From contig CAJUSP010000015.1 of the NCBI GenBank assembly GCA_910589165.1, positions 1 through 64,000 on the forward strand: DNA of 64,000 bases, given 5' to 3'. Position numbers and translations under genes: made by a program. Below are positions 18,123-26,511 of this stretch, piece after piece. The notes beneath the pieces are model-generated. The model worked only from the letters and a program-made list of their open reading frames with translations. It was not told the origin of the DNA and did no database searches. How positions within the stretch are numbered: position 1 is the first letter of the stretch; each line of letters starts with the position of its first letter. The stretch is from an uncultured Adlercreutzia sp. (lineage in GTDB: Bacteria; Actinomycetota; Coriobacteriia; Coriobacteriales; Eggerthellaceae).

Positions 18123-18638
18123 CTAGCCCAAGTATCCCAAGAAGCCGATGTAGTCTTGGGCGGAATCGGGGACGGCCAGGGTCACTTCCTGGCCCATGGC
18201 GTTCACGGTGACCACACTCGGGTCGTCGTAGGTGGTGATGGTGGCGTCGGTGCCGCCGTAGCTCACGTCGGCCGTGCCAGTCTTGCTGGCGCCGGCGGGC
18301 AGGCTCGTCACCTCCCAGCTCTCAATATCGAGCGCGTCGATGGCGGCATCCACCTGACTTGCGGGCAGCCCCGTGGCCTCGGCGATACGGTCGCGGTTGC
18401 TGGCCAGAGCCTCGGCGGCCTTCGACTTCAGCCCCGACATGTCCAGCGCGGCGTTGGCGGCGGCGTTCTTGCCGTTCTCGAACAGGCCCGCCAGCGGGTT
18501 CTCGAAGTTCTCGAAGGGGTTCTCCCAATCTTCGAAGGGGCCCTTCACGCCCATTTGGGGCAGGATGCCGAATACGGCCACGACGAGGATGAACGCGGCG
18601 ATAAGCCCCATGAAGGCTTTGATGATTCGGCTGTCCAC
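18123..18638 (-). CDS. Single-pass membrane-anchored protein, unknown
   Basis: A 171-residue protein from a GTG at 18638, chosen for the GAGAGGAG site at proper distance; upstream in-frame sequence has no such signal. One N-terminal transmembrane helix (about 6-27) is followed by an extracellular-looking polar domain. It lies upstream of the membrane protein at 16968 on the same strand. Function unknown. Confidence 0.65.
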   Translation of the reverse strand: MDSRIIKAFMGLIAAFILVVAVFGILPQMGVKGPFEDWENPFENFENPLAGLFENGKNAAANAALDMSGLKSKAAEALASNRDRIAEATGLPASQVDAAIDALDIESWEVTSLPAGASKTGTADVSYGGTDATITTYDDPSVVTVNAMGQEVTLAVPDSAQDYIGFLGYLG

Positions 18639-19135
18639 GGGCGTCTCCTCTCTGCGATGGTCCCCGATGTTGCGCGCGTCTGTCTTTCGCTGCGGGCGAA
18701 AGGCGCCGTCGCTGGTGCGTTGGTTCTGCCGTTGCGCGAGTCGAATGCTGCGATCCGACGGCGTCCGCATTCTATATTACCTTGGGCACCGCCGCTTCAC
18801 GAATCGCCCGCAGCATCTTCAAAGGCTGCGTACGGACTCTGCGGGAAAAACCCACGAGCCTTGCCGAAACCTGAAGAAGCCGCATGGGAAGGGGCGCGGG
18901 GCGGGCAGCGCGTCGGGCGCCGCGGGGTGCCATGCTGGGCGCGCGGAATTTTCTTCTTGCGGCGCTTCCGTTTTCGTGTATCCTAAGCCCCGCGCGCTTT
19001 CGGGCGGCGGTCGACTAAGCGTCGACGGGCCTTCCGCCGGGCGCGCCAGAGAAACCCCGCGCACGTAAAACTTGAGGAATCGGGGAAACCGTGCGAACGT
19101 CGAGGCGGCCCGCGCCGCAAGAGGAGGATGGTTAC
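18639..19135. other. Long intergenic region with a candidate topoisomerase promoter
   Basis: About 500 bases with no supported gene. A plus-strand promoter candidate TTGCGG (18957-18962), 16-base spacer, TATCCT (18979-18984) lies about 150 bases before the topoisomerase start. The leader contains a hairpin with arms GTCGAC (19010-19015 and 19021-19026). Confidence 0.45.
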
Positions 19136-21628
19136 GTGAAGCTCGTCGTTACCGAGAAGAACGATGCGGCGGTGAAGATCGCCGACCTTTTGGGGGCCAC
19201 CAAGCCCAAGGCCGACAAGGTGTTCAACACGCCGGTGTACCGGTTCGATGTGGACGGGGAGGAATGGGTGACCATCGGCCTGCGCGGCCACATCCTGGAG
19301 CCCGACTTCGCGCCCACGCTCACCTACAAGAAGCGCGGCGGCTGGATGGGCGTCACCGCCGAAGGCGAGGCGCTGCCCGCCGAGGTCCCCGCGAGCCTGG
19401 CCACCCCTCCCTTCAAGAAAAAGAAGCCCTTCACCGCCGATAGCGTCGAGCTGAAGAGCTGGAAGATGGAGGCGCTGCCCTACCTCATTTATGCGCCCAT
19501 CGAGAAGCTGCCGAAGGAAAAGGACATCATCCGCTCGCTGAAGAACCTGGCGAAGAAGGCCGATTCCATCGTCATCGCCACCGACTTCGACCGCGAGGGC
19601 GAGCTTATCGGCTCGGACGCGCTGGCCTGCTGCCGCCAGGTGAACGAGACGGCGCCGGTGTCCCGCGCGCGGTACTCGGCGTTCACCAAGCCCGAGATCA
19701 CCCACGCCTTCGCGAACCTCGTGCCCATGGACGACGACTTGGCCTCGGCCGGTGCGTCGCGCCAGGACATCGACCTTATCTGGGGCGCGGTGCTCACCCG
19801 CTACCTGACGCTCGTGAAGTTCGCCGGCTACGGCAACGTGCGCTCGTCGGGCCGTGTGCAGACGCCGACGCTGGCCATTATCGTGGAGCGCGAGCGCGAG
19901 CGCATGGCGTTCGTGCCCGAGGACTACTGGGTCATCCGCGGCGCCTTCGACGCGGGCGCGGCTTCGGGCCCCACGGCGGGCGACGGCCCGGACGCCTTCG
20001 AGGCGCCCCATGCCACGGCCCGCTTCAAGGTGGAGGCCGAGGCCAACGCGGCCATGGCCCATATCGAGGGGGCGACCTGCGCCACGGTGCGCGAGGTGGA
20101 GAAGAAGCGCCGCACGGTGCAGCCGCCGGTGCCCTTCAACACCACGTCCCTTATGGCGGCGGCCTCGGCCGAGGGCATCAGCCCGGCCCGCTGCATGCGC
20201 ATCGCCGAGAGCCTGTACATGGACGGCTACATCTCCTACCCCCGCGTGGACAACACGGTGTACCCGAGCTCGCTGGACCTGGCCGAGGTGGTGAACGCCA
20301 TCGCGGGCAACCCGGCCTACGGCCCCTATTGCAAGCAGCTTTTGGCCGCCGGCCCCCTGAAGGCCACCCGCGGCAAGACCGAGACCACCGACCACCCGCC
20401 CATCTACCCCACGGCCAAGGCCACCCCCGACGACCTGTCGGCGGCCGACTACAAGCTGTACAACCTTATCGCTCGCCGCTTTTTGGCCACGCTCTCAGGC
20501 CCGGCCACGGTGGAGGGCACGAAGGTGACGCTCGATGTGGCCGGCGAGCCCTTCGTGGCCAAGGGCGACGTGCTCGCCGAGCCGGGCTTCCGCGCCATCT
20601 ACCCCTACGGCCTGAAGAAGGACGAGCAGCTTCCCGCCATGGCCGAGGGCACCACCATCGCTTTCAATGGCGCCACCTGCACCAAGAAGCAGACCGAGCC
20701 GCCCGCGCGCTATTCCCAGGGCAAGCTCGTTCAGGAGATGGAGAAGCTGGGCCTGGGCACGAAGTCGACCCGCGCCTCCATCATCGAGCGCCTCTACCAG
20801 GTGAAGTACGTGCAGAACGACCCCATCGAGCCCTCGCAGCTGGGCATTGCCGTCATCGACGCGCTGGACAAGTTCGCGCCGCACATCACCCATGCGGAAA
20901 TGACCGCCGAGCTGGAGCGGTCCATGGACCGCATCGCCGAGGGCGACGAGTCCCGCGAGCAGGTGGTGGAGAAGTCCCGCAATCTTTTGGCCGAGGAGCT
21001 GGCGAGCCTCATGCCCCATTCCGAGGAGGTGGCCGAGGCGCTTTCCGACGCCGTGGCGGCTGACGCCTACGTGGGGCCGTGCCCGAAGTGCGGCAAGGAC
21101 CTGCAGCTGCGCGCGAGCCACAAGACGAAGTCGATGTTCATCGGGTGCGCCGGCTGGCCCGACTGCGACGTGACCTACCCGCTTCCCAAGGGGAAGATCG
21201 AGGCGGTGCCCGAGCCGTGTCCCACCTGCGGCATGCCCCAGGTGAAGGTGACGGCCTTCCGTTCCAAGCCGCGCGTGCAGTGCATCGACCCGAACTGCGC
21301 CTCCAACCAGGAGCCCGAGGTCGTGGTGGGGAAGTGCCCCACCTGCGCGGCCAAGGGGCTCGACAAGCAGCTCATCGCCCGCCGCAACCCGCGCACGCTG
21401 AAGCGCTCGGTCACCTGCGAGAACTTCGACGAGTGCCAGACGCGCTATCCGCTGCCCCAGTACGGCGACATCATTCCCACCGAAGAGGTGTGCGAGCACT
21501 GCGGCGCGCCCATGGTAGTGATTAAAACCGCCCGCGGGCCCTGGAAGCTCTGCCCGAACTTCGATTGCCCGGGCAAGGAAGAAGAGAAGGCCGAGAAGGC
21601 CAAGAAGGGTTCTCGGAAGAAGAAGTAG
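19136..21628 (+). CDS. Type IA DNA topoisomerase
   Basis: Relaxes or decatenates DNA through a transient 5'-phosphotyrosine. From GTG 19136 (GAGGAGG eight bases before) it has 830 residues. The toprim acidic triad is DFDREGE (150-156) and the active-site tyrosine lies in YISYPRVDN (Tyr368). The last 175 residues hold several Cys4 zinc ribbons (CPKCGK, CPTCGM, CPTCAA, CEHCGA) and a Lys-rich end. The N-terminal architecture resembles topoisomerase III-like members, so I leave out topA/topB. Confidence 0.93.
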   Translation: MKLVVTEKNDAAVKIADLLGATKPKADKVFNTPVYRFDVDGEEWVTIGLRGHILEPDFAPTLTYKKRGGWMGVTAEGEALPAEVPASLATPPFKKKKPFTADSVELKSWKMEALPYLIYAPIEKLPKEKDIIRSLKNLAKKADSIVIATDFDREGELIGSDALACCRQVNETAPVSRARYSAFTKPEITHAFANLVPMDDDLASAGASRQDIDLIWGAVLTRYLTLVKFAGYGNVRSSGRVQTPTLAIIVERERERMAFVPEDYWVIRGAFDAGAASGPTAGDGPDAFEAPHATARFKVEAEANAAMAHIEGATCATVREVEKKRRTVQPPVPFNTTSLMAAASAEGISPARCMRIAESLYMDGYISYPRVDNTVYPSSLDLAEVVNAIAGNPAYGPYCKQLLAAGPLKATRGKTETTDHPPIYPTAKATPDDLSAADYKLYNLIARRFLATLSGPATVEGTKVTLDVAGEPFVAKGDVLAEPGFRAIYPYGLKKDEQLPAMAEGTTIAFNGATCTKKQTEPPARYSQGKLVQEMEKLGLGTKSTRASIIERLYQVKYVQNDPIEPSQLGIAVIDALDKFAPHITHAEMTAELERSMDRIAEGDESREQVVEKSRNLLAEELASLMPHSEEVAEALSDAVAADAYVGPCPKCGKDLQLRASHKTKSMFIGCAGWPDCDVTYPLPKGKIEAVPEPCPTCGMPQVKVTAFRSKPRVQCIDPNCASNQEPEVVVGKCPTCAAKGLDKQLIARRNPRTLKRSVTCENFDECQTRYPLPQYGDIIPTEEVCEHCGAPMVVIKTARGPWKLCPNFDCPGKEEEKAEKAKKGSRKKK

Positions 21629-21639
21629 GAACTCGTCGG

Positions 21640-21838
21640 GAAGCGCTCGGAGGGGGCATGCTCGCCGCCCGCTGAGCGCTTTTTCCTCCTCCGAACGCGG
21701 CTAAGGAAATAGCGTAAGGAACGCACATAGGATAGCCCTATCCCAGCATCGTTGCTGCTGACGTGGGGCTATTTCTTATGAGCCGCGTTCTCCGTCGGGC
21801 GCTCAGAGGTCGGCGAGCATGCCCCCTCCGAGCGCTTC
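21640..21838. repeat. Long imperfect inverted repeat between convergent genes
   Basis: The left arm 21640-21712 and right arm 21769-21838 are inverted copies. The outer 28 bases (21640-21667 and 21811-21838) match perfectly; the inner parts match with small gaps (both contain CTGAGCGC, GAACGCGGCT and AAATAG). A second small hairpin GGATAG/CTATCC lies in the loop (21730-21743). It separates topoisomerase from fumarase and could act as a bidirectional terminator or be a miniature transposable element. Confidence 0.9.
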
Positions 21839-21852
21839 ACGCGTGCTGTTCT

Positions 21853-22404
21853 TTATTGGGAGGCGGCTTCTATCTGGCGGTAGAGGTCGTTGCCTTTTGT
21901 GTCTAAGGCTACGTAGGTGGGGAAATCTTTCAGTTCCAGCTTTCTTAGGGCCTCGGTGCCCAGGTCTTCCCAGCCGATCAGCTCGCTTTCGGTGACGGAC
22001 TTGGCCAGCAGGGCCGCGACGCCGCCGATGGTGCAGAGGTAGATGCTGCCGGTTTCCTGGCAGGCTTTCGCGACTTCGGGACTTCTTTTGCCCTTGCCGA
22101 TGGCGGCGACGATGCCTGCTTTGAAGAGCTGCGGCGTGGCGAAGTCCATGCGGCTGGCGGTGGTGGGGCCGACCGAGCCCAAGGGGCGGCCGGCGGCGGC
22201 CGGGGTGGGGCCGGCGTAGAAGAGGGTGGCGCCTTCTAGGTTGAAGGGGAGTTCGCCGGTGTCTTCCAGGCATTGCAGGGCGCGCTCGTGGCCGGCGTCG
22301 CGCATGGTGTAGACGGGGCCGGTGAGCAGCACCTCGTCGCCGGCCTCGAGGTTCGCGACATCCTCGCGGGAGAGTGGCAGGGTAAGCGATACGGTCTTCG
22401 ACAT
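21853..22404 (-). CDS. Class I fumarate hydratase, beta subunit
   Basis: A 183-residue C-terminal (beta) subunit of the two-subunit Fe-S fumarase/tartrate dehydratase family. The landmarks LTGPVYTMRDAGH, LFYAGPTP and GPTTASRMD are all present. The enzyme interconverts fumarate and malate. It lies ten bases after the alpha subunit stop and is probably translated from the same mRNA. Confidence 0.95.
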   Translation of the reverse strand: MSKTVSLTLPLSREDVANLEAGDEVLLTGPVYTMRDAGHERALQCLEDTGELPFNLEGATLFYAGPTPAAAGRPLGSVGPTTASRMDFATPQLFKAGIVAAIGKGKRSPEVAKACQETGSIYLCTIGGVAALLAKSVTESELIGWEDLGTEALRKLELKDFPTYVALDTKGNDLYRQIEAASQ

Positions 22405-22414
22405 GGGAATCCTC

Positions 22415-23266
22415 CTACGCTAGGCTGATGCTGGCGCTTCTCATGGCGCAGCAGCCCATGTTGATGGCTACGGGCAGGGCGGCTATGTGGCAGGGGGCCG
22501 TTTCCAGGTGCACGGCAAGCGCGGTGGGCGCGCCTCCCAGGGCGCCCGGTCCTATGCCGAGCGCGTTCACCTCGGCCAGCAGCTCCGCCTCGAAGGCCGC
22601 GGCGGCCTCGCTTTGGGCGGGACTGCCCACCTCGCGCAGCAGGGCGTGCTTGGCGAGGCCGGCCACCTTGTCGAAGGTGGCGCCCACGCCCAGGCCGATG
22701 ACGAGCGGCGGGCAGGCGTTCGCGGCCTTTTCCCGCACGCAGTCGAGCACGGCGCGGCGCACGCCTTCCGCACCCGCCCCCGGAGCCAGCATGACCACGC
22801 GGGAGGCGTTGTCCGAGCCGCCGCCCTTGAGCAGCACGTGCAGGGTGGCGCCGGCGCCGGGCACGAGCTTCAGCTCGCAGAAGGCCGGGGTGTTGCTCCC
22901 GGTGTTCGCGCGGTCGAAGAGCGCGTCGCGCACGAGCGACATGCGCAGGCGCCCGTCGGTGTAGGCGCGCGCCACGGCATCGTTTACCTGGGAGAAAATA
23001 TTCCCTGGCACGGCCACATCCTCGCCCACTTCCAGGCATACCCACACGCTGCCGGTGTCCTGGCAGATGGGCACGCCGTCCGCCTCGCCGATGCGGGCGT
23101 TTTCCAGAATACGGTCGATGACGCCGACGGCGCGCGCGTCGGCCGGCAGCTCGGCCTGCGCCTTTTCGAGGGCGGCGCGGTAGTCGGGCCTGAGCGTAGT
23201 GGCGCAACTTCTGATGGCGTCGTAAACGGCCTCGCCCACCGCCTGGGCGTTCAGCTTGTCGGTCAT
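22415..23266 (-). CDS. Class I fumarate hydratase, alpha subunit
   Basis: A 283-residue alpha subunit carrying the 4Fe-4S cluster: the ligand cysteines appear as C68 (ICQDTG), C185 (NACPP) and C272/C273 (MGCCAM). The oxygen-sensitive cluster suits an anaerobe. Divergent from the malic enzyme gene, the next step in converting malate to pyruvate, so the region forms a small C4 carboxylate module. Confidence 0.95.
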   Translation of the reverse strand: MTDKLNAQAVGEAVYDAIRSCATTLRPDYRAALEKAQAELPADARAVGVIDRILENARIGEADGVPICQDTGSVWVCLEVGEDVAVPGNIFSQVNDAVARAYTDGRLRMSLVRDALFDRANTGSNTPAFCELKLVPGAGATLHVLLKGGGSDNASRVVMLAPGAGAEGVRRAVLDCVREKAANACPPLVIGLGVGATFDKVAGLAKHALLREVGSPAQSEAAAAFEAELLAEVNALGIGPGALGGAPTALAVHLETAPCHIAALPVAINMGCCAMRSASISLA

Positions 23267-23450
23267 GGGTTCCCTCGCTTTCTGGTTGGTGCCAGTTTAC
23301 CTTAGGGGGTGTGGTGCTTGTGCGCAGGGGAGGGCGGGCGCGGCGGCATCGGGTACAATAGGCAGGTTAATAACGGGTTCTCCGAGTCGCGCGAGCGCGC
23401 CGGGAGGGCCGCTACGTCAGACGAATTCGCCCAGGGAGGAACGAAGACCC

Positions 23451-24611
23451 ATGGATATCGCCGAGGAGTCCCTTGCCAAGCACGCCGAGTGGCGCGGAAA
23501 GCTGGCCTTCAACCCGAAGATGGACATCGCCACGCGCCACGATTTGGCCGTGGCCTACACGCCCGGCGTGGCCGAGCCCTGCAAGGTGATCGCCGAGAAC
23601 CCCGAGGCGGCCTACGACTACACGCTGAAGGCGAACACCGTGGCCGTGGTCTCCGACGGAAGCGCGGTCCTCGGCCTGGGCAACATCGGGCCTGAAGCCG
23701 CGATGCCGGTCATGGAGGGCAAGGCGGCCCTGTTCAAGGCCTTCGGCGGCGTGGACGCGTTTCCCATTTGCCTGGATACCCAGGACACCGAGGAGATCAT
23801 CGAGACGGTCATCCGCATCGCGCCGGCCTTCGGCGGCATCAACCTGGAGGACATCGCCGCGCCGCGCTGCTTCGAGATTGAGGCGCGGCTGAACGACGCC
23901 CTGGACATTCCGGTGTTCCACGACGACCAGCACGGCACGGCCATCGTGGTGCTGTCGGGCATCATCAACGCCCTGCGCCTGACCGGCAAGGACGCGGCCA
24001 CGGCGCGCGTAGTGGTGAACGGCGCGGGGTCGGCGGGCATCGCCATCGCGAAGCTGCTGTTGTCCTACGGGTTCAAGAACGTCGCCATGTGCGACATCCG
24101 CGGCATTCTGAGCTCGGCCTACGAGGGCATGAACGACGCCCAGCGCGCCATGCTGGAGGTGACGAACTTGGAAGACGCCCAGGGCACGCTCGCCGACGCC
24201 ATGGCCGGCGCCGACATCGTCATCGGCGTGTCGGCCCCCGGGGTGATCACGGCCGAGATGGTGGCCTCTATGGCCGACGACGCCATCGTGTTCGCCATGG
24301 CCAACCCCACGCCGGAGATCTTCCCCGACGAGGCCAAATCCGCCGGCGCCCGCGTGGTGGGCACCGGGCGCTCGGACTTCCCGAACCAGGTGAACAACGT
24401 CATCGCCTTCCCCGGTATCTTCAAGGGGGCGCTCGAGGCCCGGGCCGAGCGCATCACCGAGCCCATGAAGCTCGCCGCCGCCGAGGCCCTGGCGGCCCTG
24501 GTGTCCGACGAGGAGCTTTCCGAGGACTTCATCATGCCCGACCCCTTCGACCCCCGTGTGGCCGATGCTGTGGCCGCCGCCGTGCGCGCCTGCGCCGAGG
24601 ACGCGCGCTAG
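23451..24611 (+). CDS. Malic enzyme (NAD(P)-dependent, short form)
   Basis: Oxidatively decarboxylates malate to pyruvate. 386 residues from ATG 23451 (AGGGAGGA upstream), without the phosphotransacetylase-like tail of MaeB. The malate-binding part (YTPGVAEPC, SDGSAVLGLGNIGP, FHDDQHGTAIV) and the Rossmann motif (VVVNGAGSAGIAIAKLL) are intact. A TACAAT -10-like element is seen at 23354-23359. Divergent from the fumarase genes. Confidence 0.95.
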   Translation: MDIAEESLAKHAEWRGKLAFNPKMDIATRHDLAVAYTPGVAEPCKVIAENPEAAYDYTLKANTVAVVSDGSAVLGLGNIGPEAAMPVMEGKAALFKAFGGVDAFPICLDTQDTEEIIETVIRIAPAFGGINLEDIAAPRCFEIEARLNDALDIPVFHDDQHGTAIVVLSGIINALRLTGKDAATARVVVNGAGSAGIAIAKLLLSYGFKNVAMCDIRGILSSAYEGMNDAQRAMLEVTNLEDAQGTLADAMAGADIVIGVSAPGVITAEMVASMADDAIVFAMANPTPEIFPDEAKSAGARVVGTGRSDFPNQVNNVIAFPGIFKGALEARAERITEPMKLAAAEALAALVSDEELSEDFIMPDPFDPRVADAVAAAVRACAEDAR

Positions 24612-24620
24612 GAAGCGGCT

Positions 24621-25361
24621 GTGGTCAGCGCGGCAGAACAGAGGCGTGGCACCTTCGTCACCTTCGAGGGGGGCGACGGGGCCGGGAAATCGACGCAGAT
24701 CCGCTTCGTGGCGCGGCTGTTGGAAGACGCCGGGCGCGAGGTGGTGCGCCTGCGCGAGCCGGGCGGCACGGCGGTGGGGGAGGCCCTGCGCGCCGTGGTG
24801 CTGGATCCGGCCCACGGCGCCATGAGCGACCGGGCCGAGCTGCTCATCTACGAGGCGGCCCGGGCGCAGATCGTCGACGAGGTGATTGCGCCGGCGCTGG
24901 CCCGCGGGGCCGTGGTGCTGTGCGACCGCTTCTACGATTCCACGGTGGCCTACCAGGGGGCCGGCCGCGGGCTCGACGCCGCCTTCATTGCGGCGGCGAA
25001 CCGGTTCGCCTGCGACGGCCTTGTGCCCGATGCCACGGTGCTTTTGGTGGCCGCGCCCGACGCCGTGCGCTCGCGCATGGACCGGCGCGAGGGGGCCGAC
25101 CGGCTGGAGCGGGCCGGCGACGACTTCCACGCCCGCGTGGCCGCCGGCTTCGAGGCCCTGGCCGCCGCCGAGCCTGAGCGGGTGTCCGTCGTGGAATCGC
25201 AGCGGCACCGCGCCGACACCTTCCGCCTGGTGCTTGAGGCCTTGGCCCCGGTGCTGCCCGAGGCCGCCGCGGCGCTCGCCGCCGGCCAGCCGGCCCTCGA
25301 CGCCCTCGTGGCCGAGGAGATGGAGCGCAAGCGCGCCGAGAAGGAGGCCGCCCGTGGCTGA
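24621..25361 (+). CDS. tmk: Thymidylate kinase
   Basis: Phosphorylates dTMP to dTDP. 246 residues: P-loop FEGGDGAGKST, the DR(F/Y) motif in LCDRFYDSTVAYQG and the LID region RREGADRLE are all present. The start is GTG 24621 with a weak ribosome site. The C-terminus is somewhat long and charged. The gene overlaps the DNA polymerase delta-prime gene by eight bases; the tmk-holB-PSP1 order is widely conserved in Gram-positive bacteria. Confidence 0.95.
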   Translation: MVSAAEQRRGTFVTFEGGDGAGKSTQIRFVARLLEDAGREVVRLREPGGTAVGEALRAVVLDPAHGAMSDRAELLIYEAARAQIVDEVIAPALARGAVVLCDRFYDSTVAYQGAGRGLDAAFIAAANRFACDGLVPDATVLLVAAPDAVRSRMDRREGADRLERAGDDFHARVAAGFEALAAAEPERVSVVESQRHRADTFRLVLEALAPVLPEAAAALAAGQPALDALVAEEMERKRAEKEAARG

Positions 25362-26511
25362 CGCCTTCGACAACATTCTGGGCCAGCCCAAGGTGCGCGA
25401 GTTCCTGCGCGCCTCGGTGGTGTCCGAGCGCGTGACCCAGGCCTACCTGTTCGTGGGGCCGGCCGGCTCCAACAAGACGACGGCCGCCTACGCGCTCGCC
25501 CAGGCGCTGCTGTGCCCCAAAGGCCCCACCGGCCCGCGCGGCGGCTCGTGCGGAGCCTGCGACCGCTGCGGCCGCATTGCCCGGCGCAAGCACCCGGATG
25601 TGCGCTACTTCGCGCCCGCCGGCGCCAACGGGTATCTGGTTGAGCAGGTGCGCGAGATTGTGGCCGACACGTCGCTCGCGCCCATTCAGGCCGAGAAGAA
25701 GATATACATCCTCGACCGGGTGGACCTGCTGGGCGCCTCGGCGGCCAACGCCTTTTTGAAGACGCTCGAGGAGCCGGAAGACGACGTGGTGATGATCCTG
25801 CTCGGCCGCACCCGCGAGTCGGTGCTGCCCACCATCCTGTCGCGCTGCCAGGTGGTGCCTTTCCGCCACATTCCCGCCAGCGAGGCCGCCGGCATCGTGA
25901 GCCAGAACACCGGCGCCGCCGCCGACCAGGCGCGCCAGGCCATCGAGGCCTGCGGCGGATCCATCACTGCGGCCGTGGCCTTCCTCACCGCGCCGGCCAA
26001 CGAGCGGCTCGCCTTCCGCAGCCGCCTGCTCGGCGACCTCTCGAGGCTTTCCGCCGCCGACGACTGGGACGTGGTGGAGATGGCGCGGGACTGGGTGGAG
26101 GCGTCGAAGGCCCCGCTTGATGCGGTGCGCGCCTCCCAGGAGGCGGAGCTCGCCGAGAACGCCGACTTCCTCGCAAAGTCGGCCATCCGCCAGATAGAGG
26201 CGCGCAACAAGCGCCAGCTGTCGGCGAAGACCTCCGAGTACCTGCGCCAGACCACCGCCATCGTGCGCTCGTGGCTGCGCGACGGCATGATGGTGGCCGC
26301 CGGCACGCCGGAGCTCGTGATAAACACCGATGTGGCCGAGCGGCTCACAGAGCTGTTCGCCGGCGCCGATGCCGGCCGCATAGCCGGCGCGATTTCCCGC
26401 GCGGAGGCCTGCGACAAGGCGCTCGCCTATAATGTATCCCCAGAAACGTGCGTAGACGCGTTGCTGTTCGATGTAAGAGAGGTTCTCAATGGTTCGGGTC
26501 GCACCGATTAA
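25354..26511 (+). CDS. holB: DNA polymerase III delta-prime subunit
   Basis: Clamp-loader subunit of 385 residues from GTG 25354, with AAGGAGG inside the tmk gene. The zinc-binding cysteines (CPKG...CGACDRC) and sensor region (SAANAFLKTLEEP, SRCQVVPF) are typical. The P-loop is degenerate (GPAGSNKTTAA, Asn in place of the last Gly), as is usual for delta-prime, which does not hydrolyse ATP efficiently. Overlaps the next gene by 23 bases. Confidence 0.93.
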   Translation: MADAFDNILGQPKVREFLRASVVSERVTQAYLFVGPAGSNKTTAAYALAQALLCPKGPTGPRGGSCGACDRCGRIARRKHPDVRYFAPAGANGYLVEQVREIVADTSLAPIQAEKKIYILDRVDLLGASAANAFLKTLEEPEDDVVMILLGRTRESVLPTILSRCQVVPFRHIPASEAAGIVSQNTGAAADQARQAIEACGGSITAAVAFLTAPANERLAFRSRLLGDLSRLSAADDWDVVEMARDWVEASKAPLDAVRASQEAELAENADFLAKSAIRQIEARNKRQLSAKTSEYLRQTTAIVRSWLRDGMMVAAGTPELVINTDVAERLTELFAGADAGRIAGAISRAEACDKALAYNVSPETCVDALLFDVREVLNGSGRTD

